Assembly: GCA_910588375.1 (NCBI GenBank) | Contig: CAJUQA010000029.1 | Coordinates: forward strand, 1-24,237 | Origin: an uncultured Odoribacter sp. | GTDB lineage: Bacteria; Bacteroidota; Bacteroidia; Bacteroidales; Marinifilaceae | DNA: 24,237 bases | Reading direction: 5' to 3' | In this document: positions 15,818-22,912 of the stretch, in pieces | How positions within the stretch are numbered: position 1 is the stretch's first letter | Layout of the letters: each line of letters starts with the position of its first letter | Notes under the pieces: generated by a model | Told to the model about the DNA's origin: nothing | The model's database searches: none | Seen by the model: only the letters and a program-made list of their open reading frames with translations | Made by a program: the position numbers and the translations under genes

Positions 15818-17479
15818 TTATTCACTTTGTTTACAAACGGCTTCCACATAATTATGATTATTACTATTCAAGCGATTCAGTCTCCAATAAGGTCTTGATT
15901 CTTCATCATCCGAATCAACCAATTCATAATAATGTCCCCGACTATTTCCATTATACGATTTTATCCACATAGCTTCCATAAAAGAACGCACCCCTGAATC
16001 TAATACCCCCCAATCAAAATTGAAATGAGGACTTGAAGCATGCATAAAAGTAATTCGCCCCTCTATCTGATTACTATACCCTACTACTGAATCTGCTGAA
16101 TTTTTCTCATACCATTTATCTAATTTCTTTTCATATACTATAATTTGATTATTAATTATTCCTTTCTTTTCTCCTGTTAAAAAAGCATATCCTTTTTTCA
16201 AATTCTCTTTCCAATTCCACAAAGCTTCCGCAGATGGACGATATTTTCCATCCTTATTTAATTCTCCACAAGAACTATTCAAAACATCCAATTGCATCAA
16301 ACCCCAACCATGAGGTGCTCCCCAATTAGGACACCCGACACTACTCGTCCATGTATTACCATACTTTGTTCCCGGATTAAACTGATGGTATTGGGATTCC
16401 TGACGGATTAAACGCGTTAAAAACCAAACATCCGAATAATTTTGTTGTAGCAAAAAATTCTTTATTTCCTCTTCAGGCGGATTTGTACTGCGAATATAAA
16501 AAATCAATGTATCTTTACCATTATCAGTATGGCATAACAGTGTTGCTTTCCCGCCTCTAATCTTATTCTGCCAATCTACTTCCCAAACACTATCCACTTC
16601 CGCAAACTTATCCTTGCTTGGAAAATAATCTTCATCAGAACGGTTATCTCTTCTATACTCTATTTTAAGTTGGAATTTTACTTTACCTTTGATTTTATTC
16701 CCTACTGCCTTAAAAGATAATTTGGGCATAGAAGGAAGTGCAGAAATTAATTGATAACTATCTTCTTTAAATTCTTTTTCATCGTTATACATGACTATTT
16801 TTGCATGTCCTTCTATGGTATCCTGCTTTGGCTGTATCGCCACATCCTTATCCCGCTCGAATATCCTCACCACCACGCCCGGGTCATGAATCAAATCCCA
16901 CTGCCATTTCGCCAGATGACTTCCATCTCGGTAATCCATTAGGTTTTCAGCCAAATCCCCTTCGCTTAAACCATAGGAATTATCAAAGATATGTTTCAGA
17001 CTCAAACGACCGTGACACAACTCATGGGCTACGGCAAGACAAAAAGAATCGAAACCGGTAAAGTCCTGACGGAATACATAACCGAACTGACAATTACGGG
17101 GCATGAAACCGCTGAAATCACGATTCCTCTTATAACCGCTCTCCGGAAAAACAAAAAGATAACTGCAACCTTCATCCAACTCACGAGTGGAAGCATAATG
17201 ACGATTAAAAGCCTTCCTCCGACTGTTATAAGCAGACAATATACCGCTACCCTTATCAAACATCTGCAAATCGGAATACTCCGTCTCATCATACGAAACA
17301 TCACAACGGATACCATAACGGGAAAAAAGACTCTCCAGATTTTGACGTAACGCAGAAAACTCCCCGGCAGGAAGACCACCGCCAACGGATACAATCTTCA
17401 CCGGAAAAGAATAAGAAGGAATAGTCTCTCTTGTAAGTATCTCAGAAAGTTTTTTTATCTTTTTGTACACTCTTATCAT
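15818..17479 (-). CDS. Polymorphic toxin cassette A: metallopeptidase-like trunk with lytic-transglycosylase tip
   Basis: A 553-residue protein. Residues about 22-214 are the shared trunk, with H152-E153-x-x-H156, H163 and the Met-turn NLMDY (M181), a zinc metallopeptidase pattern. Residues about 220-335 look like a beta-sandwich spacer (KVKFQLKIEY). Residues about 345-553 are an SLT/lysozyme-like transglycosylase domain: the likely catalytic Glu is E361 in LIRQESQY, with GWGLMQLD at 391-398 and the late aromatic YVEAV. It would cleave glycan strands in the periplasm. The ATG overlaps the upstream stop as ATGA. Its first 20 residues differ from the other cassettes and replace the longer N-terminus, so it has gained its own start. 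No signal peptide or T9SS C-terminal domain is seen. Confidence 0.85.
   Translation of the reverse strand: MIRVYKKIKKLSEILTRETIPSYSFPVKIVSVGGGLPAGEFSALRQNLESLFSRYGIRCDVSYDETEYSDLQMFDKGSGILSAYNSRRKAFNRHYASTRELDEGCSYLFVFPESGYKRNRDFSGFMPRNCQFGYVFRQDFTGFDSFCLAVAHELCHGRLSLKHIFDNSYGLSEGDLAENLMDYRDGSHLAKWQWDLIHDPGVVVRIFERDKDVAIQPKQDTIEGHAKIVMYNDEKEFKEDSYQLISALPSMPKLSFKAVGNKIKGKVKFQLKIEYRRDNRSDEDYFPSKDKFAEVDSVWEVDWQNKIRGGKATLLCHTDNGKDTLIFYIRSTNPPEEEIKNFLLQQNYSDVWFLTRLIRQESQYHQFNPGTKYGNTWTSSVGCPNWGAPHGWGLMQLDVLNSSCGELNKDGKYRPSAEALWNWKENLKKGYAFLTGEKKGIINNQIIVYEKKLDKWYEKNSADSVVGYSNQIEGRITFMHASSPHFNFDWGVLDSGVRSFMEAMWIKSYNGNSRGHYYELVDSDDEESRPYWRLNRLNSNNHNYVEAVCKQSE
16832..17420 (-). repeat. Trunk repeat copy A (589 bp)
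   Basis: A block encoding the metallopeptidase-like trunk. It aligns without gaps to copy C (21421-22009, also 589 bp). A run of 321 bp (16896-17216) is identical to 21485-21805, synonymous sites included. The block ends on the coding strand just after the codons for ERDKDVAIQ, exactly where the toxin tips begin. Confidence 0.9.
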
Positions 17480-17769
17480 CTTTTTTCACTAATAGAATCA
17501 AATTGTGAATCATTTAAAATATCTTCTATATTTTTTAAAACATCCAAAATTCTATTGTCCGATAAACGTCTATTATACAGAAGAATGGTCAAAGATTTCA
17601 TTTTTTCATATATGGAACTAAAATACTTGTAGTTCTTTTGAGTTATAATAGCTAAAGACTTATCAATTTCTTTATAAGGGTTGTAACCTAATTCATGAAT
17701 GATAATTGATTTTAATAAAACTATGTTCTCTTTCAAACTTTGCGATAAATTTTCTAAATCATTTTCCAT
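17476..17769 (-). CDS. Small cytosolic protein; candidate immunity to the TNT-like toxin
   Basis: A 97-residue, mostly helical and charged protein with no signal peptide or membrane segment. I do not recognise a family. I chose the ATG at 17769 (MENDLENL), 4 nt after the upstream toxin's stop, because the longer alternative would need TTG at 17805 inside that gene. Its TGA overlaps the next ATG (ATGA). Lying directly behind the TNT-like toxin, it is the expected immunity gene, and a cytosolic inhibitor fits an NAD+-degrading toxin that acts in the cytosol. Confidence 0.65.
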   Translation of the reverse strand: MENDLENLSQSLKENIVLLKSIIIHELGYNPYKEIDKSLAIITQKNYKYFSSIYEKMKSLTILLYNRRLSDNRILDVLKNIEDILNDSQFDSISEKR

Positions 17770-17773
17770 ATTT

Positions 17774-19450
17774 TTATTTAATTTGATCAGGATAAAGTTT
17801 TTCAAAATCTTCTAAAGTGTATACATTTTTTGTTTTCAAATCAATTATCTTGGAAATCCATGAGCGAGGGTAGTCTAAAGGTAATAATATTTGATCTGCT
17901 CCACCTCTATAACCTTGTTGAGGAGCTATTTTACCCAAGTTTAACTTGGCTCCTTTCTCTACAATTATTTCTACTTCAAATTGCATATTACTCCATTTTT
18001 TTAATATTGCTAAATCAGAACGACTTAAAGTTGTTATTGTTGAAGCATAATTTCCCAAAAGCTTTGCTTGATTATTTTCTCCTCCAAATCTCCTATATAC
18101 TTTTATTGATTTTCTTGCCTCGGCAGTATAATAATAGTTATCTAAAAAGGTTTCCTGAACTAATTTAGGCAATGAATTATCTTTAGGTAATAATTTTATA
18201 TCGTCATAAAATGAAACTTTATATCTTACTAAGATTTTATCATTGCAATTCCAAAAATATTTTCCACCATTCGTGTAAAGTGTAGGTTTTCCTATGTAAA
18301 TATCTTTATTTATTGCAAATTCAAGTTCATTTTCTAAACTCAAAACCTTTTCCCCGACAGCTTCACCCCAATATAAAGGACGCAATATGCCACGACTATT
18401 AAAACGGGCTATTTCAATTTCAAGATTCGTATATAAAGCAACTTCTCCGGCAATATACTTGATCTTATAGCCTAAACGCCCTGTTTTATTCAATAAACTG
18501 ATAGCACCATCACCAAGACCTTGAATGAAACTACCCATGAACTTGCTGGCTGGTTTCAAAAATTTTGGAGAAACACTTCCATTTACAATGTTGATCCACC
18601 ACATCGGATCGGAAAGAGCGTCTCCCCACATATCTCCCAATCCACCTAATACTTCAGACAAATCACCTATTTCCAATCCGTTTAATACCTGCAACATGCT
18701 TTGTGGAGGAACACCATTCATGAAAAAAATATCCGCTGCAGAGGAATAAAGGTTAATCTTTTCCTTAAATTCATTCAAACGGTTTGCGCCGATATAATAA
18801 TCCGTACGGTATTGTTTCCCACTACCTTTCAAAACTTCACACCAAGCCAAATAATAACTCAGTTTTTTTGTGTTATCATGATCTATGTTATAATGAGCTG
18901 TTAAATTATAACGTCCACAGGTTAATTCATCGCCGCTTCTTGCCTCTACGGAATATATATTACCAAAGTCATAATGATATTTATAATCTACTAAAGGAGC
19001 AAAAGCGATACCATCATAAAATGCTCCCTGTATCGCCGCATCCTTATCCCGTTCAAATATCCTCACCACCACGCCCGGGTCATGTATCAAATCCCATTGC
19101 CATTTAGCCAGATGACTTCCATCTCGGTAATCCATTAGGTTTTCAGCCAAATCCCCTTCGCTTAAACCATAGGAATTATCAAAGATATGTTTCAGACTCA
19201 AACGACCGTGACACAACTCATGGGCTACGGCAAGACAAAAAGAATCGAAACCGGTAAAGTCCTGACGGAATACATAACCGAACTGACAATTACGGGGCAT
19301 GAAACCGCTGAAATCACGATTTCTCTTATTACCGCTCTCAGGAAAGACAAAAAGATAACTGCACCCTTCATCCATCTCATGGGTGGAAGCATAATGACGA
19401 TTGAAAGCCTTCATCCGACTGTTATAAGCGGATAACAGACCACTCCACAA
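17774..19450 (-). CDS. Polymorphic toxin cassette B (5'-truncated): metallopeptidase trunk with TNT-like NAD+ glycohydrolase / ADP-ribosyltransferase-like tip
   Basis: Up to 558 residues. The trunk begins late, at SGLLSAYNS, so about 75 residues present in cassette A are missing. HELCH is at 77-81, H88 follows, and NLMDY includes M106. A pre-toxin region follows, with a hydrophobic Gly-rich part near residues 245-330. The tip at about 450-558 resembles TNT toxins: VYRRFGG (R453/R454), SRSDL (R478), and GKIAPQQGYRGGADQILLP with Q520, the Gly-Gly-x-x-Gln signature. The family hydrolyses NAD+ in the target cytosol; an ADP-ribosyltransferase variant is possible. The only starts are TTG at 19450 or ATG at 19417, and the frame is closed by TAG at 19487-19489. 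It is probably an orphan cassette, silent unless recombined or read through. Confidence 0.75.
   Translation of the reverse strand: MWSGLLSAYNSRMKAFNRHYASTHEMDEGCSYLFVFPESGNKRNRDFSGFMPRNCQFGYVFRQDFTGFDSFCLAVAHELCHGRLSLKHIFDNSYGLSEGDLAENLMDYRDGSHLAKWQWDLIHDPGVVVRIFERDKDAAIQGAFYDGIAFAPLVDYKYHYDFGNIYSVEARSGDELTCGRYNLTAHYNIDHDNTKKLSYYLAWCEVLKGSGKQYRTDYYIGANRLNEFKEKINLYSSAADIFFMNGVPPQSMLQVLNGLEIGDLSEVLGGLGDMWGDALSDPMWWINIVNGSVSPKFLKPASKFMGSFIQGLGDGAISLLNKTGRLGYKIKYIAGEVALYTNLEIEIARFNSRGILRPLYWGEAVGEKVLSLENELEFAINKDIYIGKPTLYTNGGKYFWNCNDKILVRYKVSFYDDIKLLPKDNSLPKLVQETFLDNYYYTAEARKSIKVYRRFGGENNQAKLLGNYASTITTLSRSDLAILKKWSNMQFEVEIIVEKGAKLNLGKIAPQQGYRGGADQILLPLDYPRSWISKIIDLKTKNVYTLEDFEKLYPDQIK
19028..19441 (-). 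repeat. Trunk repeat copy B (414 bp, truncated at the 5' coding end)
   Basis: Aligns gap-free to 21421-21834 and then stops abruptly at 19441, inside the trunk-coding region. It carries more substitutions than A and C share, for example in the segment around 19320-19390. Confidence 0.9.
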
Positions 19451-19472
19451 CTTAAATGCATCAACAGTATAT

Positions 19473-19487
19473 AAATTTTCAAAGAAC
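19473..19487. repeat. 15-bp repeat at the 5' edge of cassette B
   Basis: AAATTTTCAAAGAAC (GTTCTTTGAAAATTT on the coding strand) occurs here and again at 22261-22275, in both cases just before the truncated toxin frame begins. The flanks differ. It may mark the end of a shared duplicated block, a recombination joint or a regulatory box. Confidence 0.45.
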
Positions 19488-19658
19488 TATTTTTAATTAT
19501 ATTCTTTCTCTAATAGCATCGATTCATGCTTTTTGTATTAAAATATTTATTAATTTTGTCTATTTTTTATTTCTTAAAATTTCATTAATTTCAGACATTA
19601 GATTCTTGAATATTTGAGATTTTTTTGCCTTATTTTTTATTGATTTTTTTACACATAC

Positions 19659-19874
19659 TTAAAAAAAATATAAAAATAATATCAAAAATAATAAATATAC
19701 AATTTTTTCTCCAAAATATTTATGTAAAATTATTAATATATCACTAAGAGTGCTTCCATAGTCAATAGTATTAGATGTTGACAAATCTCTATAAATACAA
19801 ATAAATAAATAAATAACACAGATGCACCCAACCAAATCCCATCCCCAATGAGAATAATCATATTTTTTACTCAT
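19659..19874 (-). CDS. Small membrane protein; candidate immunity to toxin cassette C
   Basis: A 71-residue protein with an ATG start that overlaps the end of the 788-residue toxin gene by 8 bp, which suggests coupled translation. It has two predicted membrane segments (WDLVGCICVIYLFICIY and the C-terminal IVYLLFLILFLYFF) and a short loop. No family is recognised. An inner-membrane immunity protein would fit a membrane-acting toxin. The same frame continues after its TAA for 32 Lys-rich codons to a TAG at 19560-19562, so the gene may once have encoded about 104 residues with a basic tail. Confidence 0.55.
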   Translation of the reverse strand: MSKKYDYSHWGWDLVGCICVIYLFICIYRDLSTSNTIDYGSTLSDILIILHKYFGEKIVYLLFLILFLYFF

Positions 19875-22233
19875 AAATCAAATCAATTTTTTTAATTATT
19901 TCCATTAATTCTTGAGAACTACTTGAAAATAAGAGGCGAATTAATTCTATTAGGGTATCTTTTTCAATACCATACTTTCTTAACTTTGCAATAACAATTT
20001 TAGGATGAGATTCCAATTTTTTTATTAAAAGATTTGCATATTTACCATTATGAGGGAAAAGCCTATTGGCTATTAAAGTTGTTAGTAAAGTAAAACTTGC
20101 CTTTTCTAAGGTATTTATTGAAATAGTATTAGTAAAATAATCTTTTGCAAAAGTTCGTGCAAAATTTATAGAAACCGCCATCTTCGAATTCGAAATAAAC
20201 ATAGTTGCGGCATTCCAATTCGCATCCAATAAAGAAGTATTTTCTACGGCTGTCATGAACTCCTCCTCTACCAAACTATTTATTCCTAAGCGAATCATAT
20301 AATCCAACGACATACCAAGTGTATAAGTTGTACCTACTTGCAATGCCGTTTTAGCAGCTCCGTAACTCCCCAATGTTGCCAAAGTAAAACCCAAATCCAG
20401 CCCTTGATAAAAACGCGTCCATGCTTCGTCTGAATTACGTTCTTCACATAAACTATGAAATAACAAAGCGGGCATGACAAGAAAATCTCCACCACCTTGA
20501 TAAGAAGACGGCAACCGATATTTTAAATCACTTTCTAATTTTACTCCTACAAAATCATAAGGAGACAACTCCATCAACTGTTTATTATCAGAAAACCACC
20601 AATCAGTTCGAACCGATACCAATATCTTATTAGAACTACTACTGAGTTTTAAATCATACAACGGATCGGCTCCGATGGTCTCCGACCAACGGAAAACATG
20701 ATTGTATACACTGCCATCAGAGCGCAAATAATATTGAGTTACACTATTCATGTCCCCACCAAAAGAATGATGAATAAAATCACTTAATATCCAAAGAGCC
20801 TTATTACGGTTATCACCATCCAATTTTTTAAGAAGGGAAATAACCATTGGTTCAAAGGTATGTAAAAATTGTTTCCTATCGGAAGCCTGAATATTACTCA
20901 GCAATGTAAGTAGGATTTCTTCTTCATTTATACAACTAATCCAATCCTCCGTTAAACTACCCTTTAATAATATTTCCAATATATTACTGATTTCTGAACC
21001 TGAAAAACGGTTGTATTCAGATAAGGGCAGTATCGCCAGCATTTCTATCAAATGGGTTCTATTAGCCTCATTCGTAATTTTTGAAACTAAATCATTCATT
21101 TGCTTGTTCCATTCATCCCGAGTCGGAAATAAATAAGAATGAAATTCTGCCAAGTTATCCTGAACAACTATTTGCATTACTTTTCCATACCAATACTCTT
21201 TTTTCATCTCTTTGTCGAATTCAAAAGGAACTAAATCCATATCCTGAAATAATTTCACATACAAAGATTTATAAGTAACACCATCAGTTAAGGTTATATC
21301 ATTTGCATTATATCCCCAAGCGGGAGCACCTGTTGCCGGATAAACAAATTTGTTCTGATTTACATAGGCTGCCCGAAAGCGCTCAAATACTTTTTGCACA
21401 CAAATCGGATCCGGTAATCCCTGTATCGCCGCATCCTTATCCCGTTCAAATATCCTCACCACCACGCCCGGATCATGTATCACGTCCCACTGCCATTTCG
21501 CCAGATGACTTCCATCTCGGTAATCCATTAGGTTTTCAGCCAAATCCCCTTCGCTTAAACCATAGGAATTATCAAAGATATGTTTCAGACTCAAACGACC
21601 GTGACACAACTCATGGGCTACGGCAAGACAAAAAGAATCGAAACCGGTAAAGTCCTGACGGAATACATAACCGAACTGACAATTACGGGGCATGAAACCG
21701 CTGAAATCACGATTCCTCTTATAACCGCTCTCCGGAAAAACAAAAAGATAACTGCAACCTTCATCCAACTCACGAGTGGAAGCATAATGACGATTAAAAG
21801 CCTTCATCCGACTGTTATAAGCGGATAACAGACCGCTTCCTTTATCAAACATCTGCAAATCGGAATACTCCGTCTCATCATAAGAAACATCACAACGAAT
21901 ACCGTAACGCGAAAAAACATCCTCCAGATTCTGACGTAACGCAGAAAACTCACCGGCAGGAAGACCGCCGCCAACAGAAACAATCTTCACCGGAAAAGAA
22001 TAAGAAGGATAACTGTATATCAAAAGTTTCCCCAAATTATAGTATCCGCTGTCCCGTTTTGGATAAAGAGCATACAACTCCTGTCCATCGTTCGCTTTAC
22101 CGCCAACTAAAGACAGAATATAATCACCGCTCTCTGCATTAAAACTCTCCGGAACATACTCCGTACCGGAACGGGTCAAAAACTTTAACTTCTCCGGCGA
22201 AACATCACTGCCACGGATTTCCAAATGGGCCAC
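19867..22233 (-). CDS. Polymorphic toxin cassette C: beta-rich N-terminal remnant, metallopeptidase trunk, unknown C-terminal tip
   Basis: Up to 788 residues. Residues 1-75 are a beta-rich segment seen in no other copy here (AHLEIRGSDVSPEKLKFLT ... LGKLLIYSYP). Residues about 77-270 are the shared trunk with HELCH at 207-211, H218 and NLMDY with M236. Residues 270-640 are a pre-toxin region, and 640-788 include a Gly/Ala-rich hydrophobic part (FTLATLGSYGAAKTALQ) and a helical Lys-rich end. I do not recognise the tip. The partner is a small membrane protein, which favours a membrane-directed toxin, but that is inference. The start is doubtful: only GTG at 22233 is available, there is no ATG for over 100 codons, and the frame runs just 11 codons further up to a TGA. 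It is therefore likely a 5'-truncated cassette. Confidence 0.75.
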   Translation of the reverse strand: MAHLEIRGSDVSPEKLKFLTRSGTEYVPESFNAESGDYILSLVGGKANDGQELYALYPKRDSGYYNLGKLLIYSYPSYSFPVKIVSVGGGLPAGEFSALRQNLEDVFSRYGIRCDVSYDETEYSDLQMFDKGSGLLSAYNSRMKAFNRHYASTRELDEGCSYLFVFPESGYKRNRDFSGFMPRNCQFGYVFRQDFTGFDSFCLAVAHELCHGRLSLKHIFDNSYGLSEGDLAENLMDYRDGSHLAKWQWDVIHDPGVVVRIFERDKDAAIQGLPDPICVQKVFERFRAAYVNQNKFVYPATGAPAWGYNANDITLTDGVTYKSLYVKLFQDMDLVPFEFDKEMKKEYWYGKVMQIVVQDNLAEFHSYLFPTRDEWNKQMNDLVSKITNEANRTHLIEMLAILPLSEYNRFSGSEISNILEILLKGSLTEDWISCINEEEILLTLLSNIQASDRKQFLHTFEPMVISLLKKLDGDNRNKALWILSDFIHHSFGGDMNSVTQYYLRSDGSVYNHVFRWSETIGADPLYDLKLSSSSNKILVSVRTDWWFSDNKQLMELSPYDFVGVKLESDLKYRLPSSYQGGGDFLVMPALLFHSLCEERNSDEAWTRFYQGLDLGFTLATLGSYGAAKTALQVGTTYTLGMSLDYMIRLGINSLVEEEFMTAVENTSLLDANWNAATMFISNSKMAVSINFARTFAKDYFTNTISINTLEKASFTLLTTLIANRLFPHNGKYANLLIKKLESHPKIVIAKLRKYGIEKDTLIELIRLLFSSSSQELMEIIKKIDLIYE
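21421..22009 (-). repeat. Trunk repeat copy C (589 bp)
   Basis: The full trunk block. Upstream of it in the gene lies the extra beta-rich N-terminal segment, and downstream comes the unique tip C. It is nearly identical to copy A and partly to copy B. Confidence 0.9.
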
Positions 22234-22260
22234 GACTCGGTCACTGGCTCTGCCACATTC

Positions 22261-22275
22261 AAATTTTCAAAGAAC
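22261..22275. repeat. 15-bp repeat at the 5' edge of cassette C
   Basis: Second copy of AAATTTTCAAAGAAC (see 19473-19487). Here it directly abuts the last sense codons upstream of the GTG; read on the minus strand the frame is closed a few bases into the repeat. Confidence 0.45.
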
Positions 22276-22311
22276 ACATTCATAATATGATATAATTCAA
22301 TGACACTGCTT

Positions 22312-22557
22312 TTAATAATCAGAAATTACATGTTCATAATTAATCACCTCTTTCGGAACTTTTTTATAATCTTCTAACAAATAATTAGTTGTATCACCAG
22401 AAGTTATGGGCCTTCCATTCTTCAATGTATCTACATAAATAGCTACAATACGTACATCTTTCTTTGTTATCTTATCTTTATTCACAGGCATTTTCAAATA
22501 TACTACCCCAAAATACTCATTTCCTCTTTGTACAAAAACTAAACTATCTTGCTCTAT
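22312..22557 (-). CDS. Downstream half of a frameshifted gene (joins the 22554-22907 gene in the -1 frame)
   Basis: An 81-codon stretch with no good start of its own, ending at 22312 (EHVISDY). Its frame meets that of the upstream gene at the T9A7 tract (22557-22572): a single -1 step on the A7 run turns the stop TAG into ATA GAG and continues as IEQDSLVFVQRGNEYFGVVYL. The content reads as ordinary protein, with charged helices and strands and no low-complexity translation. I therefore treat both parts as one gene of about 198 residues. The nearest internal starts (TTG at 22497, ATG at 22491) would give only about 60 residues. Confidence 0.5.
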   Translation of the reverse strand: MEQDSLVFVQRGNEYFGVVYLKMPVNKDKITKKDVRIVAIYVDTLKNGRPITSGDTTNYLLEDYKKVPKEVINYEHVISDY

Positions 22558-22907
22558 TTTTTTAAAAAAAAAGCTTGATAGCTTACTGCAAATGGATAAT
22601 CATGTTGATATCTAAAATATAACTTTCCATTTTTCTTTATCAGAAAATAATTATCTGCATTCACTCTTTCACTATATCTCATATAATAATGTGTACTTTT
22701 AGACCAATCTTGATAAAACTCAAAAACATTATTATTATATTCAAATGTATTGATTAGCTCTAAACGATTATAATAACAATATAACCGGCATCCCTCTATC
22801 AAAAACATTATTATAAACATAAATATAATCAATTTATTTCGATATCTTTTACAAAAACTCCAGGATTGAGAATGAATAAATCGCCTCCCCCAAAAACTCA
22901 TTTTCAT
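22554..22907 (-). CDS. Membrane-anchored protein, candidate immunity to cassette D; frame broken at a T9A7 tract
   Basis: A 117-residue frame with an ATG start 5 nt after the stop of the cassette D toxin. It has a basic N-terminus, then one strong hydrophobic segment (KLIIFMFIIMFLIEGC, about 25-40), then a soluble part rich in Tyr and Asn. It ends YQAFFLKK at a TAG directly after T9A7. A -1 shift extends it to about 198 residues (ending at 22312). The single N-terminal anchor would place the soluble domain in the periplasm. The tract could be a sequencing error, a disabling mutation, a phase-variable switch or a programmed frameshift site. No family is recognised. Confidence 0.55.
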   Translation of the reverse strand: MKMSFWGRRFIHSQSWSFCKRYRNKLIIFMFIIMFLIEGCRLYCYYNRLELINTFEYNNNVFEFYQDWSKSTHYYMRYSERVNADNYFLIKKNGKLYFRYQHDYPFAVSYQAFFLKK

Positions 22908-22912
22908 AAATA

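Noticed and set aside
17770..17805. TTG start giving a 109-residue form of the cassette B partner
   Set aside because: It needs a rare start inside the upstream gene, whereas an ATG sits 4 nt after that gene's stop.
16991..21828. Plus-strand open frames of about 82-119 codons repeated at 16991, 19187 and 21580 with nearly the same translation
   Set aside because: They are antisense to the trunk-coding repeats. Their similarity follows from DNA identity of the trunk copies, and they show Thr/Ile-rich shadow composition and no start context.
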